Shown here piece by piece: positions 34,663 through 42,489 of a stretch of 44,759 nucleotides of DNA; the stretch's first letter is position 1, and every line of letters begins with the position of its first letter. Source of the stretch: Dysgonomonas sp. 25 (GTDB lineage: Bacteria; Bacteroidota; Bacteroidia; Bacteroidales; Dysgonomonadaceae); NCBI RefSeq assembly GCF_010501075.1, contig NZ_QVMN01000015.1, positions 1-44,759 of the forward strand, written 5' to 3'. The notes under the pieces are model-generated. The model was not told the origin of the DNA. It saw only the letters and a list, made by a program, of their open reading frames with translations, and made no database searches. Made by a program: the position numbers and the translations under genes.

Positions 34663-36780
34663 ATGACAACCAACAAACTAATAGCTACCGCCCTGAACCT
34701 CAAAGAATCGCAGGTAGAAAAAACAATATCGCTGCTCGACGGCGGGGCGACCATCCCTTTTATCAGCCGTTACCGGAAAGAAATGACCGGCGCGCTGGAC
34801 GAAGTGCAGGTAGCAGCCATCAAAGAACAGCATGACAAATATAACGAGCTCATCAAGCGGAAAGAGACGATAGTGAAAACCATTGAGGAGCAAGGCAAAT
34901 TGACCGACGATCTAAAATCGCGCATCGCGAATTGCTGGAACTCAACCGAACTGGAAGATATATACCTCCCCTACAAACCGAAACGCCAGACGCGTGCCGA
35001 GATTGCCCGCAAAAAGGGTTTGGAAGGATTGGCCAAATTGATTATGTCGCAGCAAAACTTCGATGTAGAGGCCAAAGCATCGGTTTTTGTCAAAGGGGAT
35101 GTAAAAGATGCCGAAGAAGCTATCAACGGGGCATGCGACATCATTGCCGAATGGATAAACGAGAACGAATATGCCCGTAACTCAATCCGCAACCTGTTTC
35201 AGCGCGACGCTGTGATAACGTCCAAAGTGGTCAAAGGAAAAGAGGAAGAGGGCGACAAATACCGCGACTATTTCGATTTCAGTGAAAAGTTGAGCCGCTG
35301 CTCGTCGCATCGCCTGCTGGCCATACGGCGGGGCGAATCGGAAGGTTTTCTTCGTGTCAACATCGCGCCCGATGAGGATGCAGCATTGGAACGTTTGGAT
35401 AAGCAATTCCTGAAAGGCGACAACGAAGCCACGGGTTGTGTAGCCGATGCCATCAAAGATGCCTACAAACGGCTACTGAAACCATCTATCGAAACGGAAT
35501 TTGCTTCACTATCGAAAGAGAAAGCCGATGAGGATGCGATACATGTTTTCGTGGAAAATCTGCGGCAGTTGCTCCTGTCGCCACCTTTGGGACAAAAAAG
35601 GGTATTGGGCATAGACCCGGGATACCGCACGGGTTGCAAGGTAGTATGCCTGGATGCGCAGGGAAATCTATTGCATAACGAAACCATCTACCCCCACCCT
35701 CCGCAGAATGAGTATACGAAAGCTGCTTCTAAAGTCGTGAAATTAGTCACCACCTACAATATAGATGCGATTGCCATCGGAAACGGGACGGCAAGCCGCG
35801 AAACAGAGAATTTCATTACGAACCTCCGCTACGAGAAAGAGGTAAAGGTATTCGTAGTGAGCGAAAACGGAGCGTCTATTTACTCGGCATCCAAAATAGC
35901 CCGCGAGGAATTTCCCGACTACGACGTCACCGTACGCGGAGCTGTATCGATAGGCCGCCGGTTGATGGATCCATTGGCGGAATTAGTAAAGATAGATCCT
36001 AAATCCATCGGGGTGGGACAATACCAGCACGATGTGGATCAGAGCAAACTAAAGAAGTCGCTTGACCTCACAGTAGAAAGTTGTGTCAATCAGGTAGGTG
36101 TGAATGTGAATACGGCAAGCAAACACCTCCTGACGTATGTTTCGGGATTGGGAGCCACTCTCGCGCAAAATATCGTCGACTATCGGGCTGAACACGGTGC
36201 TTTCGCATCGCGCAGAGAACTGATGAAAGTGCCGCGTATGGGCGAGAAAGCATTCGAACAGAGTGCCGGATTCCTCCGCATACCCGATGCTGCCAATCCG
36301 CTCGACAACTCGGCGGTACATCCCGAGAGTTACCACATCGTGGAGCAAATGGCTAAAGATCTGAAATGTACTGTCAAAGAATTGATAGAAAACAAGGAAC
36401 TAAAAAAGAGCCTCGATCTGAATAAATATGTCACTTCTTCGGTCGGCCTCCCTACCCTTACGGATATTATGGAAGAGCTGGACAAACCGGGGCGGGATCC
36501 GCGAAAGGCTATAAAAGTTTTTCAATTCGATCCGAACATACGTACCATAAACGATTTGCGCGAAGGTATGATACTTCCGGGTATTGTGACGAATATTACC
36601 AATTTCGGATGCTTTGTGGATGTCGGTATCAAGGAAAACGGGCTGGTACATATCTCCGAATTAGCGGACAAATATGTTTCCGATCCGAACGAGGTAGTCT
36701 CATTGCACCAGCATGTCGAAGTCAAAGTCTTGTCCATCGACTTAGCCCGCAAACGGGTAGCTTTATCGATGAAGCTGTAA
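34663..36780 (+). CDS. tex: RNA-binding transcription accessory protein Tex
   Basis: 705 residues with all Tex parts: an N-terminal helical region (GGATIPFISRYRKE), a YqgF/RuvX-like nuclease-fold domain from about 313 (VLGIDPGYRTG), the helix-hairpin-helix segment (NVNTASKHLLTYVSGLG), and a C-terminal S1 domain (about 627-705, FGCFVDVGIKENGLVHISEL). Tex binds nucleic acids and affects transcription and tolerance of stress. It is transcribed alone; the repeat-filled region follows. Confidence 0.96.
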   Translation: MTTNKLIATALNLKESQVEKTISLLDGGATIPFISRYRKEMTGALDEVQVAAIKEQHDKYNELIKRKETIVKTIEEQGKLTDDLKSRIANCWNSTELEDIYLPYKPKRQTRAEIARKKGLEGLAKLIMSQQNFDVEAKASVFVKGDVKDAEEAINGACDIIAEWINENEYARNSIRNLFQRDAVITSKVVKGKEEEGDKYRDYFDFSEKLSRCSSHRLLAIRRGESEGFLRVNIAPDEDAALERLDKQFLKGDNEATGCVADAIKDAYKRLLKPSIETEFASLSKEKADEDAIHVFVENLRQLLLSPPLGQKRVLGIDPGYRTGCKVVCLDAQGNLLHNETIYPHPPQNEYTKAASKVVKLVTTYNIDAIAIGNGTASRETENFITNLRYEKEVKVFVVSENGASIYSASKIAREEFPDYDVTVRGAVSIGRRLMDPLAELVKIDPKSIGVGQYQHDVDQSKLKKSLDLTVESCVNQVGVNVNTASKHLLTYVSGLGATLAQNIVDYRAEHGAFASRRELMKVPRMGEKAFEQSAGFLRIPDAANPLDNSAVHPESYHIVEQMAKDLKCTVKELIENKELKKSLDLNKYVTSSVGLPTLTDIMEELDKPGRDPRKAIKVFQFDPNIRTINDLREGMILPGIVTNITNFGCFVDVGIKENGLVHISELADKYVSDPNEVVSLHQHVEVKVLSIDLARKRVALSMKL

Positions 36781-36841
36781 TAATAAAAAACTTATGTGAA
36801 TAAGTTGTGAAACTATCATTCTAAGTTTATCTATATATTTT

Positions 36842-37099
36842 TTAGTTGACAAGTTTATTAGTTACAAGTTTGCCTCGCCTTCGCTTCGGCGAATTTTATT
36901 TCTTCGCCCTACGGGCAGTTACAAGTTACGAGAAAAAGTAACCCGATAAAAACATCGAAAATAAGTAGAGGTCTGTTACTTTTTATTGTCACTTCGAACG
37001 GAGGTGAGAAGTCTTTTCTCAAGTGCGAGGTGAGATGCTTCACTTCGTTCAGCATGACAAGAACGAATAAGCCTCCCCTTGGGGGAGGTTGGTGGGGCT
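36842..37099 (+). repeat. Left inverted arm (pairs with 42490-42714)
   Basis: Reading right, the modules are: GTTGACAAG tract, a 31-bp insert, CGCCCTACGGGCAGTTACAA, a 52-bp element, then the CACTTCGAAC/GAGAAGTCT, ATGCTTCACTTCGTTC and CCTCCCCTTGGGGGAGG blocks. The same order occurs reverse-complemented at 42490-42714 with roughly 85-90% identity by eye, apart from the insert. Confidence 0.85.
36933..36984 (+). repeat. 52-bp terminal-inverted-repeat element, copy 1
   Basis: It begins AAAAAGTAAC and ends GTTACTTTTT, a perfect 10-bp inverted repeat. The core contains ATCGAAAATAAGTAGAGGTC. By eye it is identical to the inverted copy at 42603-42654. Confidence 0.9.
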
Positions 37100-37151
37100 A
37101 AAAGTAACTCGGCAAAAAACATCGAAAATGAGTAGAGGTTTGTTACTTTTT
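37100..37151 (+). repeat. 52-bp terminal-inverted-repeat element, copy 2
   Basis: Same ends and core as copy 1 with several substitutions, including ACTCGGCAAAAAA for ACCCGATAAAAA; the first base is T-adjacent so the left end is AAAAGTAAC. Confidence 0.88.
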
Positions 37152-37211
37152 CTGTCATCCCGAGCAGAGGCGAGGGATCTCTTGCCTGTAATGTGGGAAA
37201 AGAAAAGGTGA

Positions 37212-37249
37212 CACTGAGTTTCACTGAGGAGACACTGAGGTACATTGAG
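37212..37249 (+). repeat. Four phased CACTGAG units
   Basis: CACTGAG starts at 37212, 37222 and 37233, and CATTGAG at 37243, so the spacing is 10, 11 and 10 bp, close to one helical turn. The block directly abuts element copy 3. Confidence 0.8.
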
Positions 37250-37301
37250 AAAAAGTAACTCAATAAAAATACCGAAAATGAGTAGAGGTTTGTTACTTTT
37301 T
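37250..37301 (+). repeat. 52-bp terminal-inverted-repeat element, copy 3
   Basis: Ends AAAAAGTAAC and GTTACTTTTT; identical base for base to copy 4. Confidence 0.9.
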
Positions 37302-37360
37302 TGTCACTTCGAATGGAGGGGAGAAGTCTCTTCCCAATAGCGTGAGGAAGAAAAAGGTAA

Positions 37361-37398
37361 CACTGAGTTTCACTGAGGAGATATTGAGGTACACTGAG
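37361..37398 (+). repeat. Second block of four phased CACTGAG units
   Basis: CACTGAG at 37361 and 37371, TATTGAG at 37382 and CACTGAG at 37392: again 10, 11 and 10 bp spacing, abutting element copy 4. Confidence 0.8.
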
Positions 37399-37450
37399 AA
37401 AAAGTAACTCAATAAAAATACCGAAAATGAGTAGAGGTTTGTTACTTTTT
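37399..37450 (+). repeat. 52-bp terminal-inverted-repeat element, copy 4
   Basis: Identical to copy 3. It is the last element before the flavodoxin control region, 162 bp from the start codon. Confidence 0.9.
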
Positions 37451-37463
37451 AAGAGGGATATAA

Positions 37464-37540
37464 GTCACCTATCGACTGTCAATAAATACGATTCACTATA
37501 TCTTGGTAGTCACCGGAGCTAAATTCACCATTTCTTGGTA
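37464..37540 (+). promoter_or_regulatory. Direct repeats upstream of flavodoxin (possible operator)
   Basis: TCTTGGTA occurs at 37501-37508 and 37533-37540, 32 bp or three helical turns apart. GTCACC occurs at 37464 and 37509, and TTCACC at 37524. They sit just upstream of the promoter candidate, where an activator or repressor could bind. Confidence 0.4.
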
Positions 37541-37571
37541 TTGCCTATGGTAGAGATTAGCCTTTACTTTG
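37541..37571 (+). promoter_or_regulatory. Candidate flavodoxin promoter
   Basis: TTG (37541-37543), 21 bp, then TACTTTG (37565-37571), one T short of the TAnnTTTG box. Start near 37578 would give a leader of about 35 nt. Confidence 0.45.
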
Positions 37572-37612
37572 CATAGAGAATTATTATTTATAAACGTTCT
37601 AAATAAAAAGAG

Positions 37613-38113
37613 ATGGCTAATATAGGTATATATTATGGTTCTACAACCGGAAACACGCAAGAAGTAGCAGAAGAAATTGCAGATAAATTAGGTGTAGCTA
37701 AAAGCGATTTGCATGATGTATCGAAAGGGGAAACCGACTTCTCCAATTACGACGTACTCCTTTTCGGTTCTTCAACGCTCGGATTAGGCGACTTGCAGGA
37801 CGACTGGGAAGATTACATCGACAGGTTGAAGAATGCTGACGTCAGCGGTAAAAAGGTAGCTCTGTTCGGATGCGGCGACTCGTCTTCATACAGCGATACC
37901 TTCTGCGATGCCATGGGCAAGATATACCATGCGTTGGAAGGAAAAGGTTGCCAGCTTATCGGAGAGGTTCCGACAGACGGATATACATACGACGATTCGG
38001 AAGCTGTTGTAGGCGGCAGATTCGTTGGACTACCTATCGACAACGACAACGAATCGAGCATGACCTCGGAACGTATTGCCAATTGGGTAAATATCCTCAA
38101 AGCCGCTATATAA
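37613..38113 (+). CDS. fldA: Flavodoxin (long-chain type)
   Basis: 166 residues. The FMN phosphate loop GSTTGNT is at residues 9-15, followed by the aromatic-flanking loops SSTLGLGDLQDDWEDY and FGCGDSSSYSDTFCDA, the latter with the usual FMN isoalloxazine contacts. The inserted strand near KGCQLIGEVPTDGYTYDDSEAV marks the long-chain class. It is a low-potential electron carrier that replaces ferredoxin when iron is scarce. DUF2023 follows 18 nt on, as in other Bacteroidales. Confidence 0.95.
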   Translation: MANIGIYYGSTTGNTQEVAEEIADKLGVAKSDLHDVSKGETDFSNYDVLLFGSSTLGLGDLQDDWEDYIDRLKNADVSGKKVALFGCGDSSSYSDTFCDAMGKIYHALEGKGCQLIGEVPTDGYTYDDSEAVVGGRFVGLPIDNDNESSMTSERIANWVNILKAAI

Positions 38114-38131
38114 TCTCATTGTATAAGCCCT

Positions 38132-38467
38132 ATGAGTGTATTTCATCACCTGATATATGAATACAGGAAAGGCGTACGGGATATGATCCTCTGCACCTTA
38201 CCGGGGCATATGGAAGATGAAGCCCGCAAAAGGCTCGAAAGAAACGCTATCGGCTATATCGTACAGAAGCAACCTAATGGCAATATCAACATCTTCTTCG
38301 GTAAAGAGGAATGCCTCAAGGTCATAAACAGCATCTGTAAAGATAAACCCTTAAATAAGCTGACTCCCGAGGAAGATTTCATACTCGGTATCTTACTGGG
38401 ATACAGTATAAAAGAACAGTGTACCCGCTTCTGCAAAAAGCAGAGGCAAGGCATTCGTATCTCATAA
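38132..38467 (+). CDS. DUF2023 family protein
   Basis: 111 residues without signal or membrane helix. It has an N-terminal HHLIYEYRKGVRDMILCTLP, a strand pair NGNINIFFGKEECLKVI and a C-terminal GILLGYSIKEQCTRFCKKQ with two cysteines. The family is known mainly from Bacteroidota next to flavodoxin genes, which suggests a flavodoxin-linked role; the biochemical activity is unknown. It is likely co-transcribed with fldA. Confidence 0.85.
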   Translation: MSVFHHLIYEYRKGVRDMILCTLPGHMEDEARKRLERNAIGYIVQKQPNGNINIFFGKEECLKVINSICKDKPLNKLTPEEDFILGILLGYSIKEQCTRFCKKQRQGIRIS

Positions 38468-38506
38468 AATTTATTCTATTGATATTTTTTTAGTTGATCT
38501 TTTGGC

Positions 38507-38533
38507 ACCTCATGGATGCGATATCCGTGAGGT
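38507..38533. terminator. Hairpin between convergent DUF2023 and PepSY genes
   Basis: ACCTCATGGAT pairs with ATCCGTGAGGT (one G-U) around a 5-nt loop. The T-tail is poor (TTGCTTT), so it may be a bidirectional terminator or only a structural element. Confidence 0.45.
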
Positions 38534-38616
38534 TTGCTTTGCTGGAGCCAGATACAGAAAACCCCTACCATCCTTGACGGACAACAGGGATTAACTCTCG
38601 TCTGATTCCCTTTAGC

Positions 38617-39495
38617 TTAATCGACTCTCAAGAAGTTCCCATTAGCATCGAAATCCAGTTCAGTCTTAGCGACATCATCTATCTGAACTTCGTAGCCAAC
38701 CAAGGTATTGTTCGTTTTCTCCTTATCAACCTCTACGATGTCATTACCCGGATATTGAGTAGTAACATACGTTTTGATAGCGGCAGGTATAAGGTCTATC
38801 ACAGAAGAAGGAACAGCATTGTTCTGGCCTTTGTAGTTACCGTCTACGCCTTCCCACTCGCCTGAAATATAGAACTCAACCTTATAATTATTGTAGTATA
38901 CATCATAACTATCGTTATCCTTCATCACGCTGACAACTCCTGTATTACCTCCGAAGTGTTGAGTCAAGAACGTCTTGGCGTCATCCGGCAAAGCCGAGTA
39001 TTGAATGACTTCGTCTCCGTTGTTTCCACCTGAGATAATGTTCCCGTCGGCATCAAAATCGAGCTCAGTACCCTTCGGATCGTTCAGTTGCACCTCATAC
39101 CCGACTAAGGTAGAATGCTTCCTCTCTTTGTCCACTTCCACTATCACATACTGCGGATAATGAGTTGTTACATATTCGATTATCCTCACCGGAAGGAGAT
39201 TCAATACTGATGCGGGAACAGGATTGTTCTGGCGCTTGTAGTTACCGTCTATGCCTTCCCACTCGCCATCGATATAGAATTCGACCTTATAGTCAGCATA
39301 ATAAATATCGTAGCTGTCGTTATCCTTCTTCACTTCCGAAACGCCGCTTTCACCTGTGAAGTGTGCCACAGCAAAGTCTTTGGCAGTATTAGGCAATTCG
39401 GCGTAAGCAATCTTTTTGTCATCATCATCGTCGCTACAAGAACTAAATACCAAAGCCAACGATAGTAAACCAAGTGCAAAAAATACTTTTTTCAT
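38617..39495 (-). CDS. PepSY-like lipoprotein with two tandem domains
   Basis: 292 residues. The lipoprotein signal ends SSC (Cys20) and is followed by an Asp run. Two copies of a PepSY-like (DUF2874, beta-lactamase-inhibitor-like) domain lie at about 31-155 and 166-292. They share long stretches such as KDNDSYD.YY..YKVEFYI.GEWEG and VEVDKE....TLVGYEVQ, with about 60% identity by eye, so an internal duplication is recent. It is anchored in the periplasm. It ends the minus-strand run that begins with the response regulator. Confidence 0.85.
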   Translation of the reverse strand: MKKVFFALGLLSLALVFSSCSDDDDDKKIAYAELPNTAKDFAVAHFTGESGVSEVKKDNDSYDIYYADYKVEFYIDGEWEGIDGNYKRQNNPVPASVLNLLPVRIIEYVTTHYPQYVIVEVDKERKHSTLVGYEVQLNDPKGTELDFDADGNIISGGNNGDEVIQYSALPDDAKTFLTQHFGGNTGVVSVMKDNDSYDVYYNNYKVEFYISGEWEGVDGNYKGQNNAVPSSVIDLIPAAIKTYVTTQYPGNDIVEVDKEKTNNTLVGYEVQIDDVAKTELDFDANGNFLRVD

Positions 39496-39535
39496 TTTTT
39501 ATTCTCTTTATCAGGTTAATAATAATATTAAGTTA

Positions 39536-40051
39536 TCAATCATTCTTTTCTTTAATTATAGTGCCATTGTCGAGCACTAATAGCTCCACGTTCTTCTCCC
39601 TTTCGATTTCAACTTTATATAAGATTTTAGTTCCCTTATAAATCCGCGTCATATCCTCAAAGACATAGTCGGGATATTTGGCGATGGTCGCATTCTTCAC
39701 TACAGCAGGCAAATCCGACTCGTAGATCTCGAAAGAATATGACAGTAGATTACCTTCCTTATCATAATAGGCTTCGTAATCGACATGGCCGATCTCAAAA
39801 TCGACCTCATAGATATTCTGAGCCATCTCCCATTCTACGTCTCTAGCATTAGGGAAGTCCGCCACAAACCTGGCTGATAGTTCGCCCGAAGGAGCCACAT
39901 CCTGTGCATACTTGCTATGATAGAGCCGTATCATCTTTTCGATCTCCGTATCCGAGTATTTCGTCGAAATGGCAGGAGATGGCTGGGCCATTGTCTTCTG
40001 GCAGGAGGCAAGCAACAGAACGGCAGATAGAAACAAAATCATCTTTTTCAT
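39536..40051 (-). CDS. PepSY-like lipoprotein, single domain
   Basis: 171 residues from the ATG at 40051 (an ATG two codons upstream, 40057, is equally open). The signal is MKKMILFLSAVLLLASC with the lipobox cysteine. The mature domain has the alternating strand pattern of DUF2874: VEWEMAQNIYEVDFEIGHVDYEAYYDKEGNLLSYSFEI, followed by YPDYVFEDMTRIYKGTKILYKVEIE. It lies 40 nt upstream of the two-domain paralogue. Such proteins often sit next to histidine kinases; they may modulate the sensor or be its output. Confidence 0.82.
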   Translation of the reverse strand: MKKMILFLSAVLLLASCQKTMAQPSPAISTKYSDTEIEKMIRLYHSKYAQDVAPSGELSARFVADFPNARDVEWEMAQNIYEVDFEIGHVDYEAYYDKEGNLLSYSFEIYESDLPAVVKNATIAKYPDYVFEDMTRIYKGTKILYKVEIEREKNVELLVLDNGTIIKEKND

Positions 40052-40158
40052 AATCATTTATTGTTTTCAGTTTATAGTTAAATGATACAACAAAGATGTA
40101 GCCCCAATTCTGAAAAGATTTGGGAAAATTTGGCTTTTTTGAGTTAAAAAACCGATGT

Positions 40159-41430
40159 TTAACTAAAATAAATAGTTATCGTATGCCTTGTGTCATAAGT
40201 GTGTGTTATCCTGAAACTATAGAAGTCCGTGATTGACTTTACGATAGACAGCCCTAAACCCGAAGATTGCTTATTATCAGAATTCGAGATATACCGCTCG
40301 AAGATATTCACATCCTTATCAATCGGAGTACCATCATTCGAGAAGGCGATGTAGCGGTCGGTCATCACTATCTCGATAGTACCGTCTTTGAGGTTATAAG
40401 CTACCGCATTCTTCAAGAGGTTGGTTACCATTATTGCTGCAAGGTCTTTATTCATATCGACAACAGGAGCTGTTTCCTGCTTAATGGAAAGCGTTAAACC
40501 CTTATGCTCAATCATATCCGAGAAATAAGAGGCTATCCTTTCCGTCAACTCGGAGAAATCAACCATCTCATTATCAGCATACTGCTTATTCCGTATCTTG
40601 GAAAGTAATAAGAGGTTTGTATTCAGGCGCCGCATCCTGTTTAATTCCGACAAAACGGCACCCACTTCTTCTACTTGCACCTTACTTAGCCCCTCCTCTC
40701 CTATCAGCATCTCCAACTTATTGATAGCGACTGACAAAGGGGTTTGCAACTCATGCGAAGCATTCTCTATGAAGTTCTTCTGTTCGGTATAAACCTTAAT
40801 ATTCTCCTCTAGCAAGACCTTGACGGAATTATTCAATTCTTCGAATTCCGAAATATTCGTCTTTGACAAAGTTATCATCTGCGTCTTATCCAAATGGAAG
40901 CTGCGGAGCTGCCCAATCAACTCGAACAGAGGCTTATTCGTCCTTTTCAATATAATCCAGCTTAACAGGAACAAGGTCAGGATAAGGGCGCACCACAACG
41001 CAATGAGCAGATAGAACATATTCTTTCTCAAATCCTCCGTTTCTACATTCGAGGTGAATATCTTAAGCTTATAATATGTCTGGTTCGGTTCGGAATAGAA
41101 GGCTGTCACCAACATGCGTACCTCCTCTTCTTCCTCCTCGGTTGCAAAGTAGACAGTCGTCGTTATATACGTATCCTTTATCTCTTTCGCCTCACTGGCC
41201 GGTATCTCCTCGATAATCATGTTCAACGGAGCATGCTTCATCAGGTCTTCTGTGAATTGAGATGACAGATTGGCTTTCATAACAAACTCCTGACGAAGAT
41301 TTTCGAGCCCTTCGTCTATGTCCTCATATATTTCCCGCATCTGCAAGCTGAAATAAATCACAGACCAGACCGTCAATATAAGCAGGAAAAAAATCAGCAA
41401 TCGCGATGTAAGATAATTAACTAACCTCAT
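40159..41430 (-). CDS. Two-component sensor histidine kinase
   Basis: 423 residues. Membrane helices at about 10-30 and 138-161 enclose a periplasmic sensor region of about 105 residues with an acidic loop. HisKA has the phosphorylated H226 in NASHELQTPLS. The ATPase domain has the N box NLLKNAVAYN (337-346) and the G box GLGLSIVK (391-398); the F box is poor. The gene overlaps the response regulator by 4 nt. The stimulus is unknown; the PepSY-like lipoproteins behind it share the compartment of its sensor domain. Confidence 0.93.
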   Translation of the reverse strand: MRLVNYLTSRLLIFFLLILTVWSVIYFSLQMREIYEDIDEGLENLRQEFVMKANLSSQFTEDLMKHAPLNMIIEEIPASEAKEIKDTYITTTVYFATEEEEEEVRMLVTAFYSEPNQTYYKLKIFTSNVETEDLRKNMFYLLIALWCALILTLFLLSWIILKRTNKPLFELIGQLRSFHLDKTQMITLSKTNISEFEELNNSVKVLLEENIKVYTEQKNFIENASHELQTPLSVAINKLEMLIGEEGLSKVQVEEVGAVLSELNRMRRLNTNLLLLSKIRNKQYADNEMVDFSELTERIASYFSDMIEHKGLTLSIKQETAPVVDMNKDLAAIMVTNLLKNAVAYNLKDGTIEIVMTDRYIAFSNDGTPIDKDVNIFERYISNSDNKQSSGLGLSIVKSITDFYSFRITHTYDTRHTITIYFS

Positions 41431-42101
41431 AATGTCATTTTATATCCGATACCATACACATTCTCAAGATTCACATCCGCACCGTTGTCTTTCAGCTTCT
41501 TACGAAGATTCTTTACCTGTGCATAGATGAAATCGAAGCTATCGGCCGAGTCGATATTATCACCCCAAACGTGCTCGGCAAGAGTTTCTTTTGTTATCAA
41601 ACGGTTCATATTGGTAGAAAAGAACACAAGGATATCATATTCTTTCCTGTTCAATTTCAACAGATTACCACCAACAGACACCGAGCGCTGCCTATAATCG
41701 ATATACATATTGCCTATCTCTAAATGCTCTGTTCCGCCCAACATCTTCCTCCTCAACAGTGCTTTAATCCTTGCATGAAGTTCCGCCAGATGAAAAGGCT
41801 TCGTCAGATAATCATCCGCACCCAAATCCAGACCTGCAATCTTATCATCGACAGAATCGCGGGCAGATATTATAATCGTATTTCCTACCACCCCGTTTTC
41901 CTTCATTTTCTCTAATATCTTCAGCCCTGTTCCTCCCGGCAGGTTAATATCCAATAAGATACAATCATATTCATACAGAGACACTTTCTCTACCCCCGAA
42001 GCATAATCCATAGCTTTCTCTACAAGAAAATTCTCCGAAACCAAAAAACTTTCCAAAACCTTTATCAATTCAGGCTCGTCTTCTATTATCAATATCTTCA
42101 T
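41427..42101 (-). CDS. OmpR-family response regulator
   Basis: 224 residues. The receiver domain has the acidic pocket IIEDEP (E7, D8), phospho-acceptor D51 (LLDINLPGG), S79 and K101 (TKPF). The C-terminal winged helix (about 125-224) has NRKEYDILVFF and the recognition-helix region VKNLRKKL. It pairs with the histidine kinase it overlaps. An inverted repeat ACACAAATGTGT at 42158-42169, 57 bp upstream of the ATG, could be its own binding site. Confidence 0.94.
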   Translation of the reverse strand: MKILIIEDEPELIKVLESFLVSENFLVEKAMDYASGVEKVSLYEYDCILLDINLPGGTGLKILEKMKENGVVGNTIIISARDSVDDKIAGLDLGADDYLTKPFHLAELHARIKALLRRKMLGGTEHLEIGNMYIDYRQRSVSVGGNLLKLNRKEYDILVFFSTNMNRLITKETLAEHVWGDNIDSADSFDFIYAQVKNLRKKLKDNGADVNLENVYGIGYKMTL

Positions 42102-42277
42102 TTTTGTATCTTGTTTTTATGCGAATCGATAGTTGATTTATATACTACACTAAAAATACACAAATGTGTTACTTTTTGTATTACTTTTTGTTACCTTTTT
42201 CAGTATCTTTTTATATCTACACGCATAATTATCAATGTATTGCATTTCAAAAACCGGTACAAAGAAACGACATTTTC

Positions 42278-42437
42278 TTTATCGGGTTACTTTTAGTCCC
42301 TCCAACCTCTCCGCAGGGGAGGCTTATTCGTCCCTGTCATGCTGAACGAAGCGAATTAACAATCGAGGAGCGCAGGCGACTCAAGTATCTCATCGCATAA
42401 TCGGAAAGAGACTTCTCACCTCCGTTCGAAGTGACAA
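42278..42437 (-). repeat. Partial element end plus degenerate spacer block
   Basis: The right end ATCGGGTTACTTTTA of a 52-bp element is followed by a spacer block (CCTCTCCGCAGGGGAGG, CATGCTGAACGAAGCG) whose middle part differs from the other copies, and ends ACTTCTCACCTCCGTTCGAA like them. Confidence 0.75.
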
Positions 42438-42489
42438 AAAAAGTAACAGACCTCTACTTATTTTCGATGTTTTTATCGGGTTACTTTTA
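42438..42489 (-). repeat. 52-bp terminal-inverted-repeat element, inverted copy 5
   Basis: Reverse complement of the copy-1 type; differs from copy 1 in the terminal base only. Confidence 0.88.

Larger units (their letters stand above)
36781..37612. other. Repeat-filled intergenic region between tex and flavodoxin
   Basis: 832 bp without a credible gene. From 36842 it holds, in order, a GTTGACAAGTTTATTAGTTA tract, small hairpins (CGCCTTCGCTTCGGCG at 36875-36890; GCCCTACGGGC near 36906), then four 52-bp inverted-end elements alternating with spacers. After 37450 it becomes the flavodoxin control region. Confidence 0.85.

Noticed and set aside
36976-37263. 95-codon minus-strand open frame in the repeat region
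   Set aside because: It runs across repeat modules, includes the CHAERSEASH-type peptide, and changes frame context between copies; it looks non-coding.
36933-37450. Regular 52-bp repeats as a CRISPR array
   Set aside because: The repeats are longer than CRISPR repeats, the spacers (97-115 bp) are related to each other, inverted copies exist elsewhere, and no cas gene is near.
40142-40164. AGTTAAA/TTTAACT inverted repeat at the end of the kinase gene
   Set aside because: The 7-bp A/T-only arms overlap the stop codon and lack a T tail; chance is the simplest explanation.
42164-42400. 78-codon plus-strand open frame in the right repeat region
   Set aside because: Same repeat-derived peptide pattern, no signal for translation.
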